A DNA stretch of 38,176 nt, taken from Hydrogenophaga sp. (lineage in GTDB: Bacteria > Pseudomonadota > Gammaproteobacteria > Burkholderiales > Burkholderiaceae_C). Below the pieces are notes generated by a model. The model did not search any database. It was not told where the DNA came from and saw only the letters and a list, made by a program, of their open reading frames with translations. Shown here piece by piece: positions 19,556-26,686 of this stretch. The position numbers and the translations under genes are program-made. Where the stretch lies: assembly GCA_016790705.1 (NCBI GenBank), contig JAEUOT010000033.1, forward strand, positions 1 to 38,176, read 5' to 3'. Position 1 is the first letter of the stretch, and every line of letters starts with the position of its first letter.

Positions 19556-20557
19556 TTAGGTGCTTCGCGGCTGACTCTTAAGCCAATCTGCGAGGTCCCT
19601 CATAGCTACGATCTGAATGTTGTCAGAGCCTGAAATACCTTCGTAACGAGGTATACGTGCTCGCGTTACCAAGACGGCATCATCGACGGCACCTTCACGG
19701 AGAATTTCCTGCAAATAGCGCGCTGCACGCGCGACAAGAGAAAGAGGTGGCGCACTTCGCCATGATTTCGTCTCAATCGCTATGCGCTTGTCGCCGAGTT
19801 TGATAACAAAGTCAGGACGCAAAAGGCCGATCTTTGGTTCGATCTCAAACGGTATCCGCAGCTTTGCAAGTAGAGCAGCCACTTCATGCTCCAGAAGTGC
19901 ACCTTCTGCCGCTGCCGTTACCCGACTAGGAAGTTCTTCCGGCGCCTCGCGCAAGCGCTTTACAAATGAGATCGCAACGACTGAAACTAGGCTCGCCGCG
20001 AAAACAGCAATCATCGGCACCAATGACCTAAAGGCTGTTATGTCCTGTGTGGACGGAAAATCCTTACCCACAATCAGTACGAGCGAGAAGAGTGCGCCCA
20101 TTAAGGAGGCGAGCAATCCGAGCATACCGACGAGCAACGTTTTCCGTTTCTCTAGGTCTGGCGAAGACAGGCGCGACTCGTCGAGCTTTTGCTTCCCCTT
20201 ATTCAGCTGATCGAATGCCGAGCCGACTCGCACCTCAATTTCAGATCGCTTTTCCGGTGCAATGAAATCGTTATCGAAAATTTCAGCAAAGACCTGGTTC
20301 AGGACTTGTTCGTCAGGGTGCAGGTCACCGGGTGAAACTTGGAACTCGTGGGCCTTCCCTTCGATGAGACGGTTGATGTCGTCGAGCTTTGGCGCATAGT
20401 CTTCAAGGACTAGACGGCGGAGCAAGGCTTTGTATACGGCTCGATTAGCGGATCCGACACGCTCCTTACGCGCGCCGATGGTTTGCCGGTATCCGATCAA
20501 GAAGAAGATTACTGAAACGGCGACGCCGATTGCTGTTTGTATGTATCCGTCCACCAT
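19556..20557 (-). CDS. Membrane-anchored protein with C-terminal PD-(D/E)xK nuclease-like domain
   Basis: The 333-residue protein is not a family I can name. Visible parts are an N-terminal membrane segment (about residues 8-24), a charged helical region (30-135), two further hydrophobic segments (141-163 and 178-199), and a C-terminal domain with the restriction-endonuclease-fold pattern: Glu225 in a helix, PDF with Asp249, then IETK with Glu262 and Lys264. This is the E...D...ExK arrangement of Mrr/NERD-like nucleases. The predicted topology puts the nuclease-like domain in the cytoplasm if the first segment is oriented outward. AAGGGAG directly upstream supports ATG 20557. Base composition is clearly lower in GC than its neighbours, suggesting horizontal transfer. 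A defence role is possible but unproven. Confidence 0.75.
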   Translation of the reverse strand: MVDGYIQTAIGVAVSVIFFLIGYRQTIGARKERVGSANRAVYKALLRRLVLEDYAPKLDDINRLIEGKAHEFQVSPGDLHPDEQVLNQVFAEIFDNDFIAPEKRSEIEVRVGSAFDQLNKGKQKLDESRLSSPDLEKRKTLLVGMLGLLASLMGALFSLVLIVGKDFPSTQDITAFRSLVPMIAVFAASLVSVVAISFVKRLREAPEELPSRVTAAAEGALLEHEVAALLAKLRIPFEIEPKIGLLRPDFVIKLGDKRIAIETKSWRSAPPLSLVARAARYLQEILREGAVDDAVLVTRARIPRYEGISGSDNIQIVAMRDLADWLKSQPRST

Positions 20558-20946
20558 TTACTCCCTTAAAGCATCTAACTTTAGTTTATCCGACAACTCA
20601 AAAGACTTTTTTGACATTTTGGTCAGGTCTTGCCTTTTGCGTGGCACAGAATAACGACATGTCAGGAAGAATTTCGGGGTCAAGTCTTGCCTTTTGCCTG
20701 ACCGCGCCGCACGAGTAGGTGAATAGGTTCTTGCTAACCACGAGCTATCCAACCTCGCTGGCACGATGGTTCGGCCCGGCCTCGCGGTGACGTTGGATGG
20801 TGGTGATTCATGGCCTCCCTTTTGGCCTGGAACGTTGTGGGTTGTTATCCGTTCAGGCGAGCATTCTGCAACGCCTTGTCACAACTTTCCAAGTCCTCCC
20901 TGCCAATTCCGGCAATCGGTACCCGACTCGTTGACACTACGGCCTC
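20558..20946. other. Gene-free stretch with REP-like repeats
   Basis: No credible gene is seen in these 389 bases. The left half is AT-rich like the adjacent nuclease-like gene and contains a direct repeat pair; the right half, from about 20750, is closer to the surrounding composition and leads into the truncated DUF72 copy. Short open frames here consist of the translated repeats and have no recognisable domain. It may mark the right-hand boundary of an acquired segment whose left boundary is near 19453. Confidence 0.5.
20622..20698. repeat. Direct repeat pair resembling REP/RAYT-associated motifs
   Basis: GGTCAGGTCTTGCCTTTTGC (20622-20641) and GGTCAAGTCTTGCCTTTTGC (20679-20698) differ at one of 20 positions and are 57 bases apart. 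The second is preceded by GGGG-type sequence. From memory, GGGGTCAGGTCTTGC-like words are typical of repeats associated with REP-associated tyrosine transposases in many proteobacteria; no transposase gene is present in the window. The repetition itself is certain, the family assignment tentative. Confidence 0.5.
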
Positions 20947-21609
20947 ATGCAGGACGATCTGTTTGGTGCCCCATCCGCGCCGCCACACACCCGACCGGGA
21001 CCGCTCGCCGAGGTGCCTGATTCAGCGGACGACAACGATGCGCCCACACCACCCCGCCGCCGCTCCACCGAAGTCCTCCCCCTGCCCCCCGACGACACCA
21101 CCCGCGCCCTCGCCGCCCGCCTGAACCCGCGCATCCGCCTGGGTGCCTCGACCTGGAGCTACCCGGGCTGGGCCGGCATCGTGTGGGACGAGCGGCCGTA
21201 CAGCGAGGCGGTGCTGGCCAAGAACGGCCTGACCGCCTACGCGCAGCACCCGCTGCTGCGCTGCGTGGGCATCGACCGGTCGTTCTACCGCCCGCTGACC
21301 GAGGGGCAGTACGCGCGCTACGCGGGCCAGGTGCCCGACGACTTCCGCTTCGTGGTGAAGGCGCCGGCGCTGGTGACGGACGCGCTGGTACGCGGCGAAC
21401 AGGGCCAGGGCCGCCAGCCCAACCCGGCGTTTCTGGACCCGGTGCTGGCGACGCAGGAGTTCATCGCCCCCGCGCTGGCGGGGCTGGGCGACAAGGTGGG
21501 CGCGCTGGTGTTCCAGCTCAGCCCGCTGCCGCTGTATTCGCCACAGTTTCGGCAGTTGCAGCGCCTGCCGCTGTTGCTGGAGCGGCTGCGCGCCCTGCTG
21601 CGGGCGCTG
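20947..21609 (+). repeat. Direct repeat, left copy, flanking fic
   Basis: The left copy of a roughly 650-base direct repeat; its partner is 23306-23953. Similarity is lower in the Pro-rich part just after the start codon and very high from about 21085, where long stretches are identical at DNA level. A 15-base difference occurs at the CCGCTGTATTCG segment. The two copies lie 2359 bases apart in the same orientation and bracket the fic gene. Confidence 0.85.
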
Positions 21610-21633
21610 GCGGAGGGGTTGGTGGCCGGTTGA
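20947..21633 (+). CDS. Internally deleted DUF72 paralogue (228 aa)
   Basis: This frame starts MQDDLFGAPSAPP and then follows the DUF72 protein encoded at 23282-24421 almost residue for residue (RLNPRIRLGASTWSYPGWAG, VGIDRSFYRPLTEGQYARYA, DFRFVVKAPALVTDALVRG). It jumps at LLRAL directly to ALAEGLV, the C-terminal end of the other copy. The junction is a 10-base word GCGGGCGCTG at 21600-21609 that occurs twice in the full copy (23944-23953 and 24361-24370), 417 bases apart, so an in-frame deletion of 139 codons explains it. It also has five extra residues near 21535. The TIM-barrel-like fold would lose its last third, so the product is probably non-functional. Confidence 0.75.
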   Translation: MQDDLFGAPSAPPHTRPGPLAEVPDSADDNDAPTPPRRRSTEVLPLPPDDTTRALAARLNPRIRLGASTWSYPGWAGIVWDERPYSEAVLAKNGLTAYAQHPLLRCVGIDRSFYRPLTEGQYARYAGQVPDDFRFVVKAPALVTDALVRGEQGQGRQPNPAFLDPVLATQEFIAPALAGLGDKVGALVFQLSPLPLYSPQFRQLQRLPLLLERLRALLRALAEGLVAG

Positions 21634-21722
21634 GCAGCTGGATGGCACCCGGCCCATATCGTTTTTACAGAAAATCGCGGCTTTTCTAGCAAAATGGTGG
21701 GCCCCATAACGAAAGTACCGTG

Positions 21723-23285
21723 ATGGCCGACACCCTCCTCGGTTTCCAGCGCCTGGCGCAAGTCCACGGCATCCGCCTTGTGCAGCCGCTGTTCAGCCGC
21801 AGCCGCCTGGGGTCCGTGCGCCAGCGCGAGGTGGTCGATGGCCACGAGGTGCTGACCTGGCCGGCGCAGTACCAGCCGGCCGACAGCTTTCGGGGGCACT
21901 TCGAGTTCGGGCTGAAGTACGAGCGGCTGCACTTCGAGTTCTTCTCGCGCCTGTTTGCCGTGCTGGACCCGGCCGAGGTGGCGGCCTGGGTGCGGGACGA
22001 ACCCACAGGTCGCTACGCGCGCCGCACCGCATTTTTGTATGAGTGGTTCACGGGGCGGCGGCTGGATGTGCCCGACACGGCGGCCAACATGGGCTATGTG
22101 GACGCCATCGACGCCGGGCTGTACCTGACCGCGCCGCGGCCGGAGCGGGTGCGGCGCTGGCGCGTCAACGACAACCTGCCCGGTTCGCCCGAGTTCTGCC
22201 CGCAGGTGGTGCTGGGGCCGGAGGCCGAGCGCGGCTGGCTGTACGACGTCGCGGCCGGCGTGCAGCGGCTGGACGACGCCTACGGCCCGGAGCTGCTGTT
22301 GCGCAGCGCGGCCTGGCTGACGTTCAAGGAGTCGCGCGCGAGCTTTGCCGTGGAGCACGAGGCCGACCAGGACGACAAGGTTCGCCGGTTTGCCGCGGCC
22401 ATCGGCGAGTTCAGCGGCCGGCTGGACGACCCCATGTCGCCCGAGCACCTGCTGGCGTTGCAGAAGGCGGTGCTGGGGCCGCTGGCGCTGCGGCTGGGCA
22501 TCCGCCAGTCGCCGGTGTTTGTGGGGCAGAGCAGTTTTCGCGCGCAGCTGGTGCACTACATCGCGCCGGGTGAAGACCGGGTGCAGGGCATGCTGGACGC
22601 GCTGCGGCTGACCGAGCGGCGCACGCGGGGTGCGAACAGCGTGGCGCGCGCGGCGGCCGTGTCGTTCGCCTTTGTCTACCTGCATCCGCTGGCCGACGGC
22701 AACGGGCGGGTTCACCGCTTTCTGGTGAACCACCTGCTGGCGACGGACCAGGTGGTGCCGCCGAACATCGTGGTGCCGGTGTCGGCCACGATTGCCGGCT
22801 CGGCCAAGGGCCGCGCGCAGTACGACCAGGTGCTGGAGCTGGTGTCGCGCCCGTTCATGCAGGCCTATGCCGACGGCTACCGCTTCGGGCAGCACCGGGT
22901 GTGCCCCGATGGGGTGGAGACCAACTTCGAGTTCCTGCAGGCCGACGACGCGCAGCACGTCTGGCGCTACCTGGACCTGACGGCGCACACGCGCTACCTG
23001 AGCGAGCTGCTGCGCCAGACGGTGGAACACGAGATGGCGGAAGAAGCCCTGCTGCTGCGCCAGCACGACGCGGCGCGCGCCGCCATCAAGCGCTGGGTGG
23101 AGATGCCGGACGCGGACGCGGACCGCATCATCCGCTCGCTCCACCAGAGCCAGTGGGTGGTCAGCGGCAAGCTGCGGCAGGACCTGCCAGCGATCTTTGA
23201 AGAAGGCGGCGCTTTCTACGGAGTGCACGAACGGCTGGTGGCGGCTGTGCGTGCGGCGTTTGAGGATGGCGCGTCTGCTCGATGA
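21723..23285 (+). CDS. Fic family protein (putative AMP-transferase or related)
   Basis: Fic enzymes usually transfer AMP or another phosphate-containing group from a nucleotide to a hydroxyl of a target protein. The 520-residue protein has the active-site loop HPLADGNGR at 321-329, matching HxFx(D/E)GNGRxxR with Leu for Phe, then HRFLVNHLL. An upstream S207xxxE211 in SFAVEHE resembles the inhibitory motif (S/T)xxxE(G/N), but His replaces the usual Gly/Asn. The C-terminal 130 residues (VSGKLRQDLPAIF region) look like a winged-helix extension common in long Fic proteins. ATG 21723 is preceded by an alternative GTG at 21720. The stop overlaps the next start as ATGA, suggesting coupling to the DUF72 gene. 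No separate antitoxin is seen. Confidence 0.88.
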   Translation: MADTLLGFQRLAQVHGIRLVQPLFSRSRLGSVRQREVVDGHEVLTWPAQYQPADSFRGHFEFGLKYERLHFEFFSRLFAVLDPAEVAAWVRDEPTGRYARRTAFLYEWFTGRRLDVPDTAANMGYVDAIDAGLYLTAPRPERVRRWRVNDNLPGSPEFCPQVVLGPEAERGWLYDVAAGVQRLDDAYGPELLLRSAAWLTFKESRASFAVEHEADQDDKVRRFAAAIGEFSGRLDDPMSPEHLLALQKAVLGPLALRLGIRQSPVFVGQSSFRAQLVHYIAPGEDRVQGMLDALRLTERRTRGANSVARAAAVSFAFVYLHPLADGNGRVHRFLVNHLLATDQVVPPNIVVPVSATIAGSAKGRAQYDQVLELVSRPFMQAYADGYRFGQHRVCPDGVETNFEFLQADDAQHVWRYLDLTAHTRYLSELLRQTVEHEMAEEALLLRQHDAARAAIKRWVEMPDADADRIIRSLHQSQWVVSGKLRQDLPAIFEEGGAFYGVHERLVAAVRAAFEDGASAR

Positions 23286-24421
23286 GCGGCGAGTCTGGTC
23301 AACACATGCAGGACGACCTGTTCGGTGCGCCGCCAGCACCACCTCCAGCAAAGCCGAAGACGCCTGCGGCCGCGCCTGTGGAGACTGAAGACGACCCTGC
23401 GCCTTCTGCTCCCCGCCGCCGCTCCACTGAAATCCTCCCACTCCCCCCAGACGACACCACCCGAGCCCTCGCCGCCCGCCTGAACCCGCGCATCCGCCTG
23501 GGCGCTTCGACCTGGAGCTACCCGGGCTGGGCCGGGATCGTGTGGGACGAGGGGCCGTACAGCGAGGCGCTGCTGGCCAAGAACGGCCTGACGGCCTACG
23601 CGCAGCACCCGCTGCTGCGTTGCGTGGGCATCGACCGGTCGTTCTACCGCCCGCTGACCGAGGGGCAGTACGCGCGCTACGCGGGCCAGGTGCCCGACGA
23701 CTTCCGCTTCGTGGTGAAGGCGCCGGCGCTGGTGACGGACGCGCTGGTGCGCGGCGAACAGGGCCAGGGCCGCCAGCCCAACACGGCGTTTCTGGACCCG
23801 GTGCTGGCCACCCAGGAATTCATCACCCCCGCGCTGGCGGGGCTGGGTGACAAGGTGGGCGCGCTGGTGTTCCAGCTCAGCCCGCTGCCGTTTTCACAGT
23901 TGCAGCGCCTGCCGCTGTTGCTGGAGCGGCTGCACGCCCTGCTGCGGGCGCTGCCCGATGTGCGCGGCGCCACGCCCGACGGCGTGGTGGCGGTGGAGGT
24001 GCGCGACCCGGAGTGGCTGTCGCCCGCCATCGCGCCGCAGTTGGCGGCTGTGCTCAAGGAGTCCGGCGCCACCTACTGCCTGGGCCTGCACGCCAAGATG
24101 CCGCGTCTGGCCGAGCAGTTGCCCCTGCTGCGCGCGCTCTGGCCTGGGCCGATGGTCTGCCGCTGGAACCTGAACCCGCTGCACGGCGCCTACGGCTACG
24201 AAGACGCGCAGCGCTCCTACGAACCCTACGACCGCATCCACGACGTGGATGCCGAGACGCGCGCGCTGATCGTGCGCACGGTGCGCGGCGTGACCGGCGC
24301 AGGGCAGAACGCCCACGTGACGATCAGCAACAAGGCCGAGGGCTGCGCGCCGCTGTCGGCGCGGGCGCTGGCGGAGGGCTTGGTTTCGGAGCCTGCTGCT
24401 CAGTCGAACAAGGACGGCTGA
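23282..24421 (+). CDS. DUF72 domain-containing protein, full-length copy
   Basis: DUF72 proteins (YecE family) adopt a TIM-barrel-like fold of unknown biochemical role. The 379-residue protein has a Pro-rich N-terminus, GASTWSYPGWAG near residue 80, RFVVKAP near residue 145, VAVEVRDPEW near residue 235, CRWNLNP near residue 295 and a C-terminal ISNKAEGCAPLSA. Start ATG 23282 overlaps the fic stop (ATGA); ATG 23306, MQDDLFGAP, matches the start of the truncated copy and is a good alternative. The last 22 bases overlap the convergent alkyltransferase gene. The close physical link to fic and the duplication are the unusual features. Confidence 0.88.
   Translation: MSGESGQHMQDDLFGAPPAPPPAKPKTPAAAPVETEDDPAPSAPRRRSTEILPLPPDDTTRALAARLNPRIRLGASTWSYPGWAGIVWDEGPYSEALLAKNGLTAYAQHPLLRCVGIDRSFYRPLTEGQYARYAGQVPDDFRFVVKAPALVTDALVRGEQGQGRQPNTAFLDPVLATQEFITPALAGLGDKVGALVFQLSPLPFSQLQRLPLLLERLHALLRALPDVRGATPDGVVAVEVRDPEWLSPAIAPQLAAVLKESGATYCLGLHAKMPRLAEQLPLLRALWPGPMVCRWNLNPLHGAYGYEDAQRSYEPYDRIHDVDAETRALIVRTVRGVTGAGQNAHVTISNKAEGCAPLSARALAEGLVSEPAAQSNKDG
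23306..23953 (+). repeat. Direct repeat, right copy, flanking fic
   Basis: The right copy of the repeat whose left copy is 20947-21609. It ends at the word GCGGGCGCTG (23944-23953), beyond which the right copy continues with 139 codons absent from the left copy. Homologous recombination between the two copies would delete fic and leave one DUF72 gene, so the arrangement is potentially unstable. Confidence 0.85.
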
Positions 24422-24948
24422 CCGCCGGGCCGGTAGCCCTCGATCTCCAGCAATCGCCATTTCGTGATCGCTCCGCCGCTCGCCGAAAACCCACCCGGCT
24501 GGCCGCCCGCCGCGAGCACGCGGTGGCAGGGCACGACCGGCGCGAACGGGTTGGCGCCCATGGCCTGGCCGATGGCGCGGGCTAGGTTCTTGTCGCCCAT
24601 CTCGGCGGCGAGTTCGCCGTAGGTCAGGACCTCGCCGGGCGGGATGGCGCGGGCGCGCTCGTAGACCCGTTGCAGGAAGGGCGTGAGGCGCGACATGTCC
24701 AGCGGCAGATGCCGCAGGTCGGCCGGGCGCTCGCCGCGCAGGGCGGCCTTGAGTTCGGTGATGGCGGACTGGACGGCGTGCGGCGGCTCGGCTTCGGGCA
24801 CGGGCGCCGGCAAGTTGCGCAGCAAGCGCTGGCGCGTGCCCTCTTCCGTGGGCTCAGGCAACTGCACCGCGGTGATGCCCGCTGGCCCCCAGGCCATGCC
24901 GCACACGCCAATGGCGGTGGGGAACAGCGTGAGGCCGGAAGTGCCCAA
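24400..24948 (-). CDS. ogt: Methylated-DNA--[protein]-cysteine S-methyltransferase
   Basis: Suicide repair protein that moves an alkyl group from O6-alkylguanine in DNA to its own cysteine. The 182-residue protein has the active-site PCHRV at 140-144 with Cys141, the DNA-binding helix region from PGEVLTYGELA to ARAIGQAMGANP (about 104-134) and the downstream GGFSASGGAITKWRLLEIEG. The length fits Ogt rather than the Ada fusion. The assigned start is TTG (complement of 24946-24948), just after the stop of the small gene upstream; an internal ATG at residue 18 seems too late for the N-terminal domain. It overlaps the convergent DUF72 gene by 22 bases. The symbol ogt reflects the family, not a tested function. 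Confidence 0.9.
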   Translation of the reverse strand: MGTSGLTLFPTAIGVCGMAWGPAGITAVQLPEPTEEGTRQRLLRNLPAPVPEAEPPHAVQSAITELKAALRGERPADLRHLPLDMSRLTPFLQRVYERARAIPPGEVLTYGELAAEMGDKNLARAIGQAMGANPFAPVVPCHRVLAAGGQPGGFSASGGAITKWRLLEIEGYRPGGQPSLFD

Positions 24949-24949
24949 T

Positions 24950-25168
24950 TCAGCCCTTGTTGCCGTAGCCGGCCTCGGGCTCCTGCACCAGCCGGTGAGG
25001 TTGCGCCGGCTGCGGCCGAATGCGCTCCATCACGCCGCCACGGCTGACGATCAGTTCAGTGCCTGTTTGTGCCGCCAATTCGCGGGCCCGCTGCGCAGCC
25101 CGCTGAATGGCTTGCCAAGATCCGCGCAGATCGGCGTTGTTCGCCTGGTCAATGGTCTTGTTGTTCAT
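24950..25168 (-). CDS. Small partner of the zeta-toxin-like kinase, candidate antitoxin
   Basis: A 72-residue, positively charged protein with a helical first half (SWQAIQRAAQRARELAAQT) and a short strand-like end (TELIVSRGGVMERIRP), then a Pro-rich tail. Its ATG overlaps the stop of the zeta-like gene as ATGA, so the two are almost certainly translated together. Small proteins of this general kind are, from memory, often found next to zeta/AAA kinases in proteobacteria, but I cannot name a characterised family. A role as antitoxin or accessory protein is inferred from position and size only. The order toxin then partner is the reverse of the classical epsilon-zeta operon. Confidence 0.6.
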   Translation of the reverse strand: MNNKTIDQANNADLRGSWQAIQRAAQRARELAAQTGTELIVSRGGVMERIRPQPAQPHRLVQEPEAGYGNKG

Positions 25169-25686
25169 CGTTCGCTCCAGTCCAGAAGCGCCGGCGTTTC
25201 ACCCGCGTTGTTGTATAGCACCCAGGCATCCACCGCTGGCGCATACAGGCCATGAAAATTCTCAAGACCCGCGGCAAACCGGCGGCGGATCACATCGGCG
25301 GGTATGTCGTGACCGCCTTGCTTCACACGCTGCTGCACGCGGGCCACCGCCTCATCAGCATGGTTGAGCTGCAGAAAGATCAGTTCGACCCGGTAGCCGG
25401 CCTGCTGCCATCGTCGGATGTGGCGCAAATAGGCGCGGCCGGACAACGTGGTTTCAAAAGCAAAGCTGTTCCTGGCCTCAAAGTGCCGATCCAGCTCCTC
25501 CAGCATCAATCGACCAGCCTGTACGGCGGCTGTTTCCGGCGCAAACGGTGCAAGCCCGGCGGCGATCAAGTCGGCATTCACAAACACCGGACAGGCCGCC
25601 TCGCGGGGCAGAAACTCGCGAGCAAAGGTCGTCTTTCCCGCGCCGTTAGGCCCGGCAATGATGATGACCTTGCGTTCGGGGTTCAC
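25165..25686 (-). CDS. Zeta-toxin-like kinase (P-loop)
   Basis: Zeta toxins phosphorylate UDP-N-acetylglucosamine and block cell-wall synthesis; chromosomal relatives may have other substrates. The 173-residue protein has Walker A GPNGAGKT at 12-19, NADLIAAGL near residue 37 with the likely catalytic Asp39, FETTLSGR at 77-84 matching the substrate-binding stretch, and RRRFAAGLENF near residue 138 with the Arg cluster of the lid. It is shorter than Streptococcus zeta/PezT toxins but normal for small proteobacterial members. The start is GTG 25686 with AGGAG 9 bases upstream. The downstream partner overlaps by 4 bases. Confidence 0.82.
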   Translation of the reverse strand: MNPERKVIIIAGPNGAGKTTFAREFLPREAACPVFVNADLIAAGLAPFAPETAAVQAGRLMLEELDRHFEARNSFAFETTLSGRAYLRHIRRWQQAGYRVELIFLQLNHADEAVARVQQRVKQGGHDIPADVIRRRFAAGLENFHGLYAPAVDAWVLYNNAGETPALLDWSER

Positions 25687-25757
25687 AGTGACAGCTCCTG
25701 GCTGATTTCAGCCGCAACAGTGTACCGGCGCATGCTGGTCCGGCGAACCCAGCCGAA

Positions 25758-26663
25758 TCAGCCCGCGCGCAGCGCCTGCCGCAGGCCTTCGCCGATCTCG
25801 GGCCGCTCGGCGAACGGGTCGGGCGGGTTGGTGCCTGCGACGATGGCGTCGAAGCGGCTTTGCGCGTTGCCCAGCGCCTTGGGGTGGCTGTAGATGTAGA
25901 ACTGGTCGTGGCCGATGGCGTGGAACACCATCTCGGCGACCTGCGCCGCGGTGATCTTGCCGGAGCCGACGGCCTTGTCGCTCATGGCCTGACCGATCAG
26001 CTGGCTCTTGGTGGGCTTCTCGTCGGCCATCTCAGCGGGTCGGTTGCGGTCGCTCTTGTTGATGCCGGTGGGCACGAAGTACGGGCAGAGCACGCTGGCG
26101 CTGACCTGGTCGGTGACCAGCTTCAGGTCCTGGTAGAGCGTCTCGGTCAGGCTGACGACAGCGTGTTTGCTGACGTTGTAGACGCCCATGTTGGGGGGCG
26201 TCAGCAGGCCGGCCATGCTGGCGGTGTTGACGATGTGGCCACGGTAGGCGGGGTCGGCCTGCGCGGCGGCCAGCATCATCGGGGTGAACAGGCGCACGCC
26301 GTGGATCACGCCCCAGACGTTGACGCCCAGCACCCATTCCCAGTCCTTGACCGAGTTCTCCCAGATCAGTCCGCCGGAGCCGACGCCCGCGTTGTTGAAC
26401 ACGAAGTGCGGCGCGCCGAAGCGTTGCTGCACGGCCTGGGCCAGGGCGTCCATCTGCTCGGCGCTGGACACGTCCACCTTGCGGGCCAGTACTTGCGCGC
26501 CCGCGGCTTCGAGTTCGGCCTGGGCTTTGTCGAGCGCGTCCTGCTGCACGTCGACCAGCACCAGGTTCATGCCCAGCTTCGCGCCGATACGGGCACATTC
26601 GAGGCCGAAGCCGGAGCCGGCGCCGGTGAGCACGGCGGTCTTGCCTTGGAAGTCGGAAATCAC
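25758..26663 (-). CDS. Short-chain dehydrogenase/reductase (SDR family)
   Basis: NAD(P)-dependent oxidoreductase of the classical SDR group; the substrate is not evident. The 301-residue protein starts at GTG 26663, eight bases after a GGAG Shine-Dalgarno, giving the start MISDFQGK. It shows the cofactor motif TGAGSGFG (about 12-19), NNAG (about 90-93) and the active-site Ser in NTASMAGLL with YNVSK further on. The C-terminal extension of about 50 residues is longer than in minimal SDRs. The open frame continues upstream through the acetyltransferase gene, but that part is not SDR-like. It follows the GNAT gene by 23 bases. Confidence 0.85.
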   Translation of the reverse strand: MISDFQGKTAVLTGAGSGFGLECARIGAKLGMNLVLVDVQQDALDKAQAELEAAGAQVLARKVDVSSAEQMDALAQAVQQRFGAPHFVFNNAGVGSGGLIWENSVKDWEWVLGVNVWGVIHGVRLFTPMMLAAAQADPAYRGHIVNTASMAGLLTPPNMGVYNVSKHAVVSLTETLYQDLKLVTDQVSASVLCPYFVPTGINKSDRNRPAEMADEKPTKSQLIGQAMSDKAVGSGKITAAQVAEMVFHAIGHDQFYIYSHPKALGNAQSRFDAIVAGTNPPDPFAERPEIGEGLRQALRAG

Positions 26664-26686
26664 GTGTTTATCTCCTGTGGTTTTGT

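Noticed and set aside
20558-20764. A 68-codon minus-strand frame ending directly before the nuclease-like gene
   Set aside because: Its translation contains the repeated RQDLT words encoded by the direct repeats, and there is no good ribosome binding site. It is likely repeat sequence rather than a gene.
19261-25686. Integrated prophage or complete transposon
   Set aside because: No integrase, transposase, phage structural gene, tRNA target or paired attachment sites were seen. The region is only a patchwork of accessory genes.
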